From NCBI GenBank assembly GCA_946481275.1, contig CAMLMV010000018.1, forward strand, positions 1 through 64,000: DNA of 64,000 nucleotides. Reading direction: 5' to 3'. Made by a program: the position numbers and the translations under genes. Position 1 is the stretch's first letter. Every line of letters begins with the position of its first letter. This DNA comes from an uncultured Massilia sp. GTDB taxonomy: Bacteria > Pseudomonadota > Gammaproteobacteria > Burkholderiales > Burkholderiaceae. The notes below the pieces were generated by a model. It made no database searches and had not been told where the DNA came from. It was given only the letters and a program-made list of their open reading frames with translations. Of this stretch, positions 52,553-61,377 are shown one piece after another.

Positions 52553-52827
52553 TTGTTGCCCACCCCGCTGATGACCAGCGCCCTGATGGGTTTCTCCGGT
52601 TCCTTGAACGAATTCTCGTAGCGCTCGTGGGAGATGATGGCGGCGGCACCTTCCATGCCGGCGGCCGGATTCGTATTGGCCGCGGCGGCCGGATCGAGCA
52701 CCTGCGCCGCCACGTTGGCACGCACGGACGTGCCGAACTGCGCGTTGAAGCGTGGGGTCGTGCTGCATCCGTACAGCAGCATGCACGACATTGCTGCGCA
52801 CGCCATTCGCTTGCATCTGATGGCCAT
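52549..52827 (-). CDS. Short lipoprotein at the cpaD position of the tad cluster
   Basis: A 92-residue lipoprotein: signal with lipobox LLYGC at about residue 21 (MSCMLLYGCSTTPRFNAQFG), then RANVAAQVLDPAAAANTNPA and a basic end (FKEPEKPIRALVISGVGNK). It sits exactly where cpaD lies in other tad clusters (between cpaC and cpaE) but is much shorter than CpaD. It may be a reduced CpaD or pilotin-like helper for the CpaC secretin. Its stop codon overlaps the cpaE GTG. Confidence 0.75.
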   Translation of the reverse strand: MAIRCKRMACAAMSCMLLYGCSTTPRFNAQFGTSVRANVAAQVLDPAAAANTNPAAGMEGAAAIISHERYENSFKEPEKPIRALVISGVGNK

Positions 52828-52836
52828 CGCTCTCTC

Positions 52837-54384
52837 CTATTTCAGTTCGAATCCGCCGGAACTTTGCGCGGAAGGTGCTACCGGGGCCGGCGTCGACACG
52901 TCGGCTGTCGTTGCCGTCGGCGGCTTGCCTTCCAGGCGACCGCCCAGCATCAACCCCGCGCGCGACGGCTCGCCCACCTTGTCGGTCGGAAGCGAGTAAC
53001 CATTACCGGACAAGGGCTTGACGAGGTGCGCGGTGATCACGAACACCAGTTCGGTGCGGTCCTGCTGATAATCCGCGCTGCGGAACAGGGCGCCCAGCAC
53101 GGGCAGTTCGCCCAGGACGGGCAACCCCTTCAGGTTGGCGACCAGGTTGCTCTTGATCAGGCCACCGATCGCGAAGCTCTGGCCGTCGTACAGCTGGACC
53201 GTCGTGGTGGCGCGGCGCGTCGTCACGACCGGCAGGATGGCGGTTCCATTGAATCCGGTGGCCGACAGGCCGATGCCTTCGCGCGACAGCTCCGACACCT
53301 CGGGCGCGACGCGCAGGTTGATGCGCCCGCCGCCCAGCACCGTCGGGGTAAAGCGCAGGCCGACGCCGAATTCCTTCTCTTCCAGCGTCACCCTGTTGTT
53401 GTCCTGCGCGACCGGGATGTAGAACTTGCCGCCCACGAGGAACGTGCCTTCCTGGCCGCTGATCGCCATCACGTTCGGCTCGGCCAGCACTCGCACCAGG
53501 CCATCCTGCTTCTCGGCCGCGGCGGAGAAGTTTCGGTCGGCACTCTTGCCCACCGAGAGCGCCCCATGCGCCGTGCCAGTGATGAAATTCGACAGCAGCA
53601 TGGCGCCCCAACTGCCGGAACTGAAGGTCCATCTGGCGCCGCCTTCCAGGCGGTCGAGCAGGCTCTTCGACACCTCGGCGATCTTGACTTCCAGTTGCAC
53701 CTGCTGCGGCGCGCGCACAGCCAGCATATTGACGACGCGCGCCGCTGCGGCGTTGCCCTGGTTCTGACCTTCTCGCTGATTCTGGCTGGCGGCGTCTTCC
53801 TTGTCCGGCACCGTCAATCCGCGCAGGGGGCGCCGCACATAGGCAGTGGCCAGTTCGACGGCACGCGCGGCAGCGACGGCATCGCTCACGGTGCCGGTCA
53901 ACACGAGCGCGTCGGATGCGGCCAGCACCTTGATGTCCTGCTCGTCCGGCATGGCGGTGGCCAGCATCGCCTGCAGGGCCGACGGATCCATGGCCACGGT
54001 GATGTCGAGTATGCTGCACAGGCCGCTCTTGCCCTGGATGATCATGTTGGTCGTGCCCACGTCGACGCCGGCGATGTACAGCGTGTCGGGCGCCACCATC
54101 AGGGCCTGCACGACGAGCGGGTTGCCGACGCTGCGGTGCTGCACGGGTTCCGGCAGGCGCATCAGGCTGGACTTGCCGACCTGCAGGGCCAGCTGGGCCG
54201 GCTTCGCGGCCTCGCCCTTGCAGTTGGGCCCGGCTTCGGCACGCAACGGCGCGGCGTCGGCCGGGTTGTCCGCGGCCTGGGCTTTCGATTTGGCGGCCGC
54301 GCCTGCGGGGCCGGCAGCCGCCAGCGCCAGGCCGGCGGCGAACAGGCAGCGAAGCAGCGGTGATGGCGTCAAGCATCCGTTCAT
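52837..54384 (-). CDS. cpaC: Tad pilus secretin CpaC/RcpA
   Basis: The outer-membrane channel for the Flp pilus. 515 residues: signal peptide (about 1-30), an N-terminal secretin-associated domain (LRLPEPVQHRS-type strands; TLYIAGVDVGTTNMIIQGKS), a BON-like domain (about 125-185; DIKVLAASDALVLTGTVSDA) and the secretin domain (about 215-440), ending GLPVLGELPVLGALFRSADY and TELVFVITAHLVKPL. The ATG at 54384 is chosen because a clear signal peptide follows and AGGG precedes it. Confidence 0.93.
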   Translation of the reverse strand: MNGCLTPSPLLRCLFAAGLALAAAGPAGAAAKSKAQAADNPADAAPLRAEAGPNCKGEAAKPAQLALQVGKSSLMRLPEPVQHRSVGNPLVVQALMVAPDTLYIAGVDVGTTNMIIQGKSGLCSILDITVAMDPSALQAMLATAMPDEQDIKVLAASDALVLTGTVSDAVAAARAVELATAYVRRPLRGLTVPDKEDAASQNQREGQNQGNAAAARVVNMLAVRAPQQVQLEVKIAEVSKSLLDRLEGGARWTFSSGSWGAMLLSNFITGTAHGALSVGKSADRNFSAAAEKQDGLVRVLAEPNVMAISGQEGTFLVGGKFYIPVAQDNNRVTLEEKEFGVGLRFTPTVLGGGRINLRVAPEVSELSREGIGLSATGFNGTAILPVVTTRRATTTVQLYDGQSFAIGGLIKSNLVANLKGLPVLGELPVLGALFRSADYQQDRTELVFVITAHLVKPLSGNGYSLPTDKVGEPSRAGLMLGGRLEGKPPTATTADVSTPAPVAPSAQSSGGFELK

Positions 54385-54404
54385 GGCTTTACCCTGGATG
54401 AAGT

Positions 54405-55259
54405 TCAGAAGCACTCCTGCGACACGCGCAGGCCGTTGAGCACGGTGACGCAATCGCGCCGTACCGGCGCCGCCACCTTGACCACCACCGGCGCGGGGCG
54501 CGCCACGGGTGCCGGCTTCGGCGCGGGCTTGCGCGGCGCGGGCGGCGGTACCTCGGGCAGCAGCGTGAGCTTGGTCGCGCCTTCGGTACTGGCCGACTGC
54601 GGGTCGACCTGGTTGCGCAGGGCCAGCGACAACGTGCCCACGCTGCGCGCCAGGTCGAGCTTTTCGGCCTGCTCCGGCGTCACTTCCAGCGTGACGGCGT
54701 TGACGACCTTCGGCTTGGTTTCGTCACGGTTGACTTCCTGGGCGACGGCCAGCACGAGGATCCGTTCCAGCACGATTTTCGAGATGTTCTGCTGACGGGC
54801 GTCCACGCCGGGCGGCACATCTTTCTGGGTGCTGACGATGATGTCGACATAATTGCCCGGCAATGCGAAGCCGGCCACGCCGATCACGTCGTTCACGCGC
54901 ACCGTGATCGCGCGCTTGCCTTCCGTGATCAGCGCCGACAATCCGCCGAGCGTGCCGGCCGGTGCCAGCCTGGCTTCGCTGACCGGCTCGCCCATCAGCA
55001 GGTTCGTCTTGAGGACGCGGCCGCCGAGCTTCTGCGGATCCGTGAAGGCGCCTTTCGGAACGCTGTGGGCAGGCCAGTCGGCCAGCTTGAACATCTCGGG
55101 CGTCAGGCGCTGGCCGAGGCTGATGTCGGCGGCGGCCACGAGAATGCGGCCGCTGCTGCTGCCCGGCTGCTTCAGCAGCCAGCGCGACGCGAACACGACG
55201 GCCGCGCATCCGAACAGGATTGCGACGGCCATGACGAGGATGGCACGCTTGTTCTTCAT
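54405..55259 (-). CDS. cpaB: Tad pilus assembly protein CpaB/RcpC
   Basis: A periplasmic protein with an N-terminal membrane segment (about 6-25, AILVMAVAILFGCAAVVFAS) and a SAF domain (about 38-105; ILVAAADISLGQRLTPEMFK), then the RcpC domain (ITVRVNDVIGVAGFALPGNY; VDIIVSTQKDVPP). 284 residues with a Pro/Ala-rich stretch near the C-terminus and two Cys at the end. The ATG at 55259 overlaps the stop codon of the ATPase gene (ATGA). Confidence 0.92.
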   Translation of the reverse strand: MKNKRAILVMAVAILFGCAAVVFASRWLLKQPGSSSGRILVAAADISLGQRLTPEMFKLADWPAHSVPKGAFTDPQKLGGRVLKTNLLMGEPVSEARLAPAGTLGGLSALITEGKRAITVRVNDVIGVAGFALPGNYVDIIVSTQKDVPPGVDARQQNISKIVLERILVLAVAQEVNRDETKPKVVNAVTLEVTPEQAEKLDLARSVGTLSLALRNQVDPQSASTEGATKLTLLPEVPPPAPRKPAPKPAPVARPAPVVVKVAAPVRRDCVTVLNGLRVSQECF

Positions 55260-56623
55260 TTTTGATTCTCCGTCGCGCAAGCGATGAACATGCTGCGCCA
55301 GGCCTGCTCGACCGCCGCGATCGTGAGGCGCGGTTCGGTCCCGGCGAAGCCGGCGAAATCGGCTACCCTGTCGAGCAGTTCGCCCGGGTAGCAGGCCAGC
55401 AGCGCGCGCCCGGATTGCGGGTGCAGCCGCTCGATCAGGTGGTCGACCGCCGCGTCGTCGACGTCGATGCGACGCAGCCGGCACTGGCGGAGCAGCAGCG
55501 CGCGATAAGCATTCGGCGACCAGGCGCCGATGTCGGCCTTGTAGCCGATGCGGCGCAGCGCCGCATCGTCGAATACGCTGGTCGGGGCGAGGTTGGTGGC
55601 GAACACCACGGCGGCATCGAACGGCACCCCTTCCGCCTGGCCGCCCTGCAGCGACAACTGGTCGGTCCCGGCATCCAGCGGCCCGATGAAACGGTTCAGC
55701 AGCTCGGCCGCGGCGATGCGCTGCCGGCCGACGTCGTCGAGCACCAGCATGCCGTTGTTCGCCTGCAGGTGCGGCGGCGCGTGATAGACGCCCTGCTCTG
55801 CGTCATAGCGCAGGTCGAGCATGTCGCGCCCCAGCTCGGCACCGACGTGGACGAGCGGACGCTGGCACACGGTCCAGCGCGCATCGCAGCTGCGCCGTTC
55901 TTCCTGCTGGCGCGCGACCGGCGGCGGCGCCACGTGCACGGCGGGATCGTACAGGCGGATCACCTGGCGCCCGGCCATCAGCGCATACGGCACCGCGATG
56001 GAGCCCGGCAGCAAGCGCCCGAGCTTGCGCGCCAGCGTCGTCTTGCCGCCGCCGGACGGTCCGTACAGCAGCAGCGAACGGCGCGCGTACAGCGCCGCGC
56101 CCAGCACGTCGCGCGCGGCCTGCGACAGGCCCTCGTCGCCCAGCGTGCCGGCGACCTGTGCGGACGTGATGCGCTCGGCGTCTGCATGGCGCAACGCCTG
56201 GCGTTCGACCACGGCGCGGTATGAAGCGAGCGTGACCGGGGCCGGGCCGACATAGCCGCAGCGCGCCAGGGCGTCGACGGCGCCACGCTGGCCGTGCGCG
56301 GTCAGCTGGTACTGCATGTCGATGTCCGACTCGCCGCACCACGCCACTTCCACCTGTTGTTCCGCGATCAGCGGATTGAGGACCTCGCGCAGCACGCTGA
56401 TCGACAGCCGCAATTTGCCGGCCAGATGGGTCAACGGGGTCTTGCCGCCGGCCTGGATCACCTTGAGCACCAGGTCCGTCACGAAGCGCGGTTCGAGTCC
56501 GGTATCGCGCACCGTCTTCGCCTGGCGCGGCAGGACTGGCGCGATCTCCGGACCGCCCGCAGCCGTGGGCTGCGCGGTCCGCGGCGCCGCCGAGGTATTG
56601 CCTGTCGATAGCGTTTCAAACAT
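55256..56623 (-). CDS. AAA-type ATPase of the tad cluster
   Basis: A 455-residue cytoplasmic protein between tadV and cpaB. The N-terminal part (about 35-135) looks like a winged-helix region (RFVTDLVLKVIQAGGKTPLT); the ATPase core has Walker A GPSGGGKT at 188-195 and a Walker B-like strand NNGMLVLDDVGRQRIAAAEL near 290, then VFATNLAPTSVFDDAALRRI. It is not one of the standard Cpa/Tad proteins. Its stop overlaps the cpaB start. A role in remodelling pilus components is possible but unproven. Confidence 0.75.
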   Translation of the reverse strand: MFETLSTGNTSAAPRTAQPTAAGGPEIAPVLPRQAKTVRDTGLEPRFVTDLVLKVIQAGGKTPLTHLAGKLRLSISVLREVLNPLIAEQQVEVAWCGESDIDMQYQLTAHGQRGAVDALARCGYVGPAPVTLASYRAVVERQALRHADAERITSAQVAGTLGDEGLSQAARDVLGAALYARRSLLLYGPSGGGKTTLARKLGRLLPGSIAVPYALMAGRQVIRLYDPAVHVAPPPVARQQEERRSCDARWTVCQRPLVHVGAELGRDMLDLRYDAEQGVYHAPPHLQANNGMLVLDDVGRQRIAAAELLNRFIGPLDAGTDQLSLQGGQAEGVPFDAAVVFATNLAPTSVFDDAALRRIGYKADIGAWSPNAYRALLLRQCRLRRIDVDDAAVDHLIERLHPQSGRALLACYPGELLDRVADFAGFAGTEPRLTIAAVEQAWRSMFIACATENQK

Positions 56624-56717
56624 CGGAACCCCCTTGCCTTGCTTGTTTTCCGAAACAGGTCAGAATGATTCTAACGACCGGTCTTTTGGCCACCCTTGAG
56701 CTTCGCCAAGAGCGGGC

Positions 56718-57242
56718 TCATCCATATTGAGTGACGAGAACGAAGATCGTGCCGGCCGCGATGGCCAATCCATAAGGCATCGAACCGGCACTCTGCGGGA
56801 GCGTCATGTCGGCCAATTTCGTGCCCGGCACGATGAGCCCGCAGAGCAGGCGGCCAATGTTGGCGAACGCCAGGCGCACGCGGCTGCGCAGCAGGATGAG
56901 CAGAAGTGCCATCACGCCGCCTGCGCACCACGTGAAGATGGCGATCTGGAATGCTTCGGCCGGACCGGTGAAGAAGCCGATCACGGCCATCATCTTGACG
57001 TCGCCGGCTGCCATGCCGCGCACCAGGTAAAACGGCAGGAAAATGACCAGGCCCAGCAGCATGCCGCCACCTCCCGACAGCAATGCGGCGGCCGGTTCGG
57101 CGGACAGCAGGTGCAAGCACAGCGCACCGGCCAGGCCGGCGAGCAGAAGACGGTTCGGGATACGCCGCGTCGCCAGATCGTTAACAGCGGCAATGCTTAC
57201 CATGAGCAGCAGCAGCGCATCGCGGTATTGTTCGATTTGCAT
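56718..57242 (-). CDS. tadV: Prepilin peptidase TadV/CpaA
   Basis: An aspartic membrane protease that matures the Flp pilin. 174 residues, several membrane segments, no N-terminal methylase domain (as in TadV). The two catalytic Asp lie in AAVNDLATRRIPNRLLLAGL and GMAAGDVKMMAVIGFF. The ATG at 57242 is chosen because a GGGGG site precedes it; the open frame before it overlaps the pilin terminator. It follows flp after a terminator. Confidence 0.92.
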   Translation of the reverse strand: MQIEQYRDALLLLMVSIAAVNDLATRRIPNRLLLAGLAGALCLHLLSAEPAAALLSGGGGMLLGLVIFLPFYLVRGMAAGDVKMMAVIGFFTGPAEAFQIAIFTWCAGGVMALLLILLRSRVRLAFANIGRLLCGLIVPGTKLADMTLPQSAGSMPYGLAIAAGTIFVLVTQYG

Positions 57243-57252
57243 GACAGCCCCC

Positions 57253-57288
57253 AAAAAAAAGCCCTCCGGGCCCTGAGACCCGGAGGGC
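57253..57288 (-). terminator. Strong intrinsic terminator between flp and tadV
   Basis: A perfect 10-base GC-rich stem (GCCCTCCGGG at 57261-57270, CCCGGAGGGC at 57279-57288) with an 8-base loop; on the minus strand it is followed by eight T (57253-57260). It begins 12 bases after the flp stop codon. Partial read-through would give much more pilin messenger than assembly-gene messenger. Confidence 0.9.
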
Positions 57289-57300
57289 TGCTTCACTACA

Positions 57301-57483
57301 TCACGACGCAGCCGGCAGCTTGTCCTTGATGGTCGTGAAGAGGTCGGCCAGGCGTGTGCCCAGGGTTTCCGCTGTGCCAGCCACCACCACGCCGATCAGC
57401 GCAGCGATCAGGCCATACTCGATGGCCGTTACACCGTTCTCGTCAGCAGCGAAGGTTTTGACTGCGGAGATGAAGTTGCTCAT
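57301..57483 (-). CDS. flp: Flp/Fap pilin
   Basis: The major pilin of the Tad pilus. 60 residues. The leader is followed by the Flp motif ENGVTAIEYGLIAALIGVVV: cleavage after the Gly leaves a mature pilin with Glu5 and Tyr6 of the Flp consensus. The rest is a single hydrophobic helix and a short tail (LADLFTTIKDKLPAAS). A GGGAG ribosome site lies just upstream. First gene of the tad cluster, before a strong terminator. Confidence 0.96.
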   Translation of the reverse strand: MSNFISAVKTFAADENGVTAIEYGLIAALIGVVVAGTAETLGTRLADLFTTIKDKLPAAS

Positions 57484-57871
57484 GACAAACTCCCATATGG
57501 TGGGTTAATAAGAACAGCTACCAGCCCGAAACGCCGGTCAAGTCACCACTTCCAGCTGACTTGCTGCGTTCCGTGCCAGTGAGTTCACTATAAGTTTTAA
57601 TGCCGCATGGCAACTTGACCGTAGACAACTTTGCCTTGTGGAACTATTTTTTGTTCGATGGAATCAAAATCCCCCCGGGCTGGGGGAGCACGTTGCAGTT
57701 TGGCTTTGAGAAAATTCACTCAGGCTAAAAAAATTGCATTTGCATAATTGCTTAGAATGCAAAAACGCTATATCCTGTTTCGCTTGCTCTTTGTGAAACG
57801 CCTGATACCTGCGAACGCGACGGCGGCTGTGCCCAGCCTGCAGGTCGGTTGATTACATTGCTGAGAACGAC
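57484..57871. other. Intergenic region between flp and the cyclase gene
   Basis: A 388-base AT-richer divergent gap. On the minus strand a possible flp promoter has TTGCCA and TATAGT (57608-57613, 57587-57592) but only 15 bases between them. On the plus strand I see no convincing promoter; the stretch 57725-57770 is rich in TTGCAT/TGCAAA. No open frame or RNA gene is recognised. Confidence 0.5.
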
Positions 57872-58909
57872 ATGGATTCGCTTCTGAAACACATGGTGGA
57901 CATGACCGGCCACCGCGATCACGCGATGCTCGATATTTCCGTGATCTCGGCAGTGCAGGAGCTGGCCGGTGCGGCGCAGACGCGCATACTGGCCATCACG
58001 ACCGTGTCGGGACAGCAATACCTACGTGCGCGCGCAAGTATCGTGCGGGGCGGCGCGGCCCGCCTGGAAGAATCGCAGGACGGCGTGCTGGGCGATCCGG
58101 TGGCCGCCCTCCCCGAACTCAAACGCTGCCTGGCCGAGCATCAGGCCAGCGCGGAAGCGATCGCAGCCGACGGTATGCGTGTGCTGTGGCTGCCGATCTG
58201 GTTCGGCGACAAGGCCACGACCTGCCTGGAAATCCGCGACGACAAGGCGTTTTCGCGCGAAACTGTGTACGTGATCGGCGGCATCGTCGGCGTCTACCGG
58301 AATTTCCAGAACCTGCTCGACTACAGCGAGCGCGATTCGCTCACCGGCCTGCTCAACCGCAAGACGTTCGACGACCAGCTGGCGCGCATGCTGCAGCATT
58401 CCCATGGACGGGATCCGCGCCTGCCGGGCCAGCCGGAGCGGCGCCAGCACCATGCCCAGGAAAAGCAGTGGCTGGCCGTCGTCGACGTCGACCACTTCAA
58501 GACCGTCAACGACAAGTTCGGCCACCTGTACGGCGACGAAGTCCTGATCCTGATCGCCAACCTGTTGCAATCGTCGTTCCGCGCCCAGGACCGCGTGTTC
58601 CGCTTCGGCGGCGAGGAATTCGTCGTGCTGCTGCGCTCGACCACGCTGGACAATGCCTGGAAGATCATCGAGCGCTTCCGCATCAACGTCGAAAGCCATG
58701 TGTTCCCGCAGGTGGGACGGGTGACGGTCAGCGTCGGCTTCGTCAGCATCAGCGCGTACGACTCGCCCGTGGTCACGCTGGGCCACGCCGACCAGGCGCT
58801 GTACTACGCGAAAAGCAACGGGCGCAACCGCGCCTGCCATTACGACGACCTCGTCGCGCACGGCCTGCTGCAGACCGTCGCCTCCAACGACACCGCCGAA
58901 TTCTTCTGA
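57872..58909 (+). CDS. Diguanylate cyclase (GGDEF) with N-terminal sensor
   Basis: Makes cyclic di-GMP from two GTP. 345 residues: an N-terminal GAF-like domain (about 20-145) and a GGDEF domain (about 150-325) starting DSLTGLLNR. The active site is GGEEF at 246-250 and the metal Asp is in VVDVDHFKTVNDKFGHLYGD; an inhibitory site RxxD is present just before it (RAQD, 237-240), so product inhibition is likely. There is a ~35-residue basic insertion (HSHGRDPRLPGQPERRQHHA) within the GGDEF fold. No membrane segment. It converges with the HD-GYP gene (3 bases apart). Confidence 0.93.
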   Translation: MDSLLKHMVDMTGHRDHAMLDISVISAVQELAGAAQTRILAITTVSGQQYLRARASIVRGGAARLEESQDGVLGDPVAALPELKRCLAEHQASAEAIAADGMRVLWLPIWFGDKATTCLEIRDDKAFSRETVYVIGGIVGVYRNFQNLLDYSERDSLTGLLNRKTFDDQLARMLQHSHGRDPRLPGQPERRQHHAQEKQWLAVVDVDHFKTVNDKFGHLYGDEVLILIANLLQSSFRAQDRVFRFGGEEFVVLLRSTTLDNAWKIIERFRINVESHVFPQVGRVTVSVGFVSISAYDSPVVTLGHADQALYYAKSNGRNRACHYDDLVAHGLLQTVASNDTAEFF

Positions 58910-58912
58910 GGC

Positions 58913-60133
58913 TCAGGCCACCTGCAGGAAACGCAGCGGGTCGACCTGCCATTTGTCGGGCGATTCGTGGCGCACGATCTTGTCGGCGCCGCCGAAGCCC
59001 ACGCCACGCGCCAGGTCCACCGTCTCCGGTTTGATGTAAGTCTGGCTCTTGGTGCTGTAGAACACGTTGACCTTGGGCGTGAGCAGGCTCGTTTCGTGCG
59101 ACTCGACGACCACGGCCAGCCGGCCCGATTCCAGCAGGACGAGTGTCCCGACCGGGTAGATGCCGACGCAGCGCATGAATTCCTGCGTCAGCGCCGGATT
59201 GAAATGGAACTTGCTCCACTCATACATCTTGCGCAGCGCCTCGGCCGCCGGGATGCCCTTGTGGTAGCAGCGGTCGGCCGTGATGGCGTCGTACACGTCC
59301 ACGATCGCGGCCATCTGCGCCAGCTCGCTGATGTCCTGTTCGCCCTGGCGGTCCGGATAACCCGTGCCGTCGCGCCGCTCATGGTGGTGCAGCGTGATGT
59401 CGAGCGGGATCGGGCCGATCCCGGGCGAACGGCGCAGGATGTCGTAGCCGTCCCTGGGATGGCGGCGCACGATGTCGAATTCCTCGTCGGTCAGGCGGCC
59501 CGGCTTGTTCAGGATGGCGTCCGGCACCATGGCCTTGCCCGTGTCGTGCAACAGGCCGCCGATGCCGGCCTGGTAGGTGGTCGCCTGATCCAGCTTGCGC
59601 GAGCCGCAGAAGGCGACCAGCAGGGTGCACACGCTCACCGAGTGCAGGAACGTGTAGTCGTCCTTGGTCTTGATGGCGGACAGGCCCAGCAACGCGGATG
59701 AGTTGCGCAGGATCGAGGCGGTGATGTTCTCGACGACCGGCGACACCTTGTCCATTTCCACCGCCTTGCCCAGGCGCGCATCCTGCATCACGGTCTTGAC
59801 GAGGCCGGCGGCCTGGCGCCGGATCGCCACGGCGCGGTCGAATTCCTCGGCCAGCGTCGTGCGCAGCGGCGCCACTGGTTTGGCGGCGATCGCGGCGACC
59901 TCGGCCTCCGTCGCGGCGTCCGCTTCGGCCACCGTGGGGGCATCGGCCACGTCGAGGCCGCGCGTGCAGTCGATCGTCACGGAACGGATGCCCGCCGCCA
60001 TGATCTTGCGGATCTCATCCTCGGTCGTGATGCTGAAGCGGTTGCGGACGAAAGGATGCTCCATCCAGCCGCAATCGAGGTCATGGATGAACATCCCTAC
60101 GCGCAACCGGGAAGAAGCAACTTTCTTGAGCAT
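58913..60133 (-). CDS. HD-GYP cyclic di-GMP phosphodiesterase
   Basis: Breaks down cyclic di-GMP. 406 residues: an N-terminal DUF3391 domain (about 1-120; SRLRVGMFIHDLDCGWMEHP) and an HD-GYP domain (about 135-320) with HDTGK at 196-200 and HHERRDGTGYP at 250-260, so metal ligands and the GYP signature are intact. No membrane segment. Tail to tail with the cyclase gene and beside the tad cluster. Confidence 0.94.
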   Translation of the reverse strand: MLKKVASSRLRVGMFIHDLDCGWMEHPFVRNRFSITTEDEIRKIMAAGIRSVTIDCTRGLDVADAPTVAEADAATEAEVAAIAAKPVAPLRTTLAEEFDRAVAIRRQAAGLVKTVMQDARLGKAVEMDKVSPVVENITASILRNSSALLGLSAIKTKDDYTFLHSVSVCTLLVAFCGSRKLDQATTYQAGIGGLLHDTGKAMVPDAILNKPGRLTDEEFDIVRRHPRDGYDILRRSPGIGPIPLDITLHHHERRDGTGYPDRQGEQDISELAQMAAIVDVYDAITADRCYHKGIPAAEALRKMYEWSKFHFNPALTQEFMRCVGIYPVGTLVLLESGRLAVVVESHETSLLTPKVNVFYSTKSQTYIKPETVDLARGVGFGGADKIVRHESPDKWQVDPLRFLQVA

Positions 60134-60181
60134 GCGATCGTCCAGAAGGTGTGTGTTAATCTCGCCGCGATCCGGCGTCGT

Positions 60182-60199
60182 TCAAGTATAACAACTTGA
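60182..60199. promoter_or_regulatory. LysR-type operator candidate
   Basis: TCAAGT (60182-60187), six bases, ACTTGA (60194-60199): a perfect 6-base inverted repeat that contains a T-N11-A core (60187 to 60199). It is 71 bases before the lysR start and in the gap shared with the HD-GYP gene, the usual place for LysR autoregulation. Confidence 0.4.
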
Positions 60200-60269
60200 T
60201 GACAGGAAACTTTCCCATCGTAGACTTCCGGTTATTTTCTGTAGTCATAAAGATACAAATATTTACAAG

Positions 60270-61199
60270 ATGGAACTCCGTCAGCTGCGCTATTTCGTTG
60301 CCATCGTGGACCACGGCTCGCTGTCGCGCGCCGCGCTGGTCCTCCACGTGGCGCAGCCGGCGCTGACCCAGCAATTGCGCCAGCTGGAAGAAGAGCTGGG
60401 TGTGCAACTGCTGCACCGCTCCGCGCAGGGCGTCCTCAATACCGATGCCGGCAAGGTGTTCTACGAACACGCGCAGGCGATCCTCAAGCAGGTGGCGGAT
60501 GCGCAGGCCGCCGTCGTGCAATCGGCCGAACGCCCGTCGGGCAGCGTCACGGTCGGCCTGCCGCACAGTATTTCGGACGCCCTCGCGCTGCCGCTGCTGA
60601 CGGCGATCCGCCAGCGTTATCCGGAAATCACGCTGCAGTTGACCGAGGAAATCACCGGCAGCCTGGCCGAGCAGCTGCGCGCCGGCCGCATCAACCTGGC
60701 CGTACTGTTCGACGACGGCCAGCTCGGCAGCTTCACCGCCATCCCGCTCGTCGAGGAAGAGCTGCGCTTCATCTGCCGCGCCGACGCGCCCGCCGCCGCC
60801 GGGCACGACAGCCTGACCCTGCGCGATGCGTTGGACACCACCCTGATCCTGCCTGGCCTGCAGCACGGCGTGCGGCCGCGCATCGAAAGCACGGCGCGCG
60901 CCGCAGGCCTGGCCACGCGCGACGTCATCGAAATCAACTCGATCGCGATCCTGAAATCGGCCATCCTCGCCGGCATGGGCGCCACCATCCTGCCCGTGGC
61001 GCCGGTGCAGGCCGAGGTCGAACGCGGGGCCATGCGGGCGCTGGCCATCCGCGACCCGGCCATCGCGCGTACCGTCGTCCTGTGTACCTCACGCAATATT
61101 CCGCTGACCAATGCAGCCGCGGCCGTCAGCCGCCTCGTCGTCCAGGTGGCGCACGACCTATGCGCCGGGGGCCGCTGGATCGGAGCAACCGCACTGTAA
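60270..61199 (+). CDS. LysR-family transcriptional regulator
   Basis: A 309-residue LysR protein: N-terminal winged helix-turn-helix (about 1-60; ELRQLRYFVAIVDHGSLSRA, QPALTQQLRQLEEELGVQLL), linker helix and a two-lobed effector-binding domain (about 90-295; GSVTVGLPHSISDALALPLL). The sequence is closest in style to Nac/CbL-type regulators, but the ligand is unknown. It precedes the indolepyruvate oxidoreductase gene by 178 bases on the same strand and may regulate it; a T-N11-A palindrome lies upstream of its own start. Confidence 0.92.
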   Translation: MELRQLRYFVAIVDHGSLSRAALVLHVAQPALTQQLRQLEEELGVQLLHRSAQGVLNTDAGKVFYEHAQAILKQVADAQAAVVQSAERPSGSVTVGLPHSISDALALPLLTAIRQRYPEITLQLTEEITGSLAEQLRAGRINLAVLFDDGQLGSFTAIPLVEEELRFICRADAPAAAGHDSLTLRDALDTTLILPGLQHGVRPRIESTARAAGLATRDVIEINSIAILKSAILAGMGATILPVAPVQAEVERGAMRALAIRDPAIARTVVLCTSRNIPLTNAAAAVSRLVVQVAHDLCAGGRWIGATAL

Positions 61200-61377
61200 A
61201 GCCAGGCCATCATTTTTTCTTATGGCTCCATCCCCAATTCGTATTTCCGTATACGTCAACTTGTCTCTACACTGGGTGTAACAGCCGCCAAAGCGGCACC
61301 GGGACCCATTCCGGCCAGCGCCTACCCGGCGCGCCTCCGGCACGGGTCCATCTGAAAACACAAAGTTTGGAGACACC

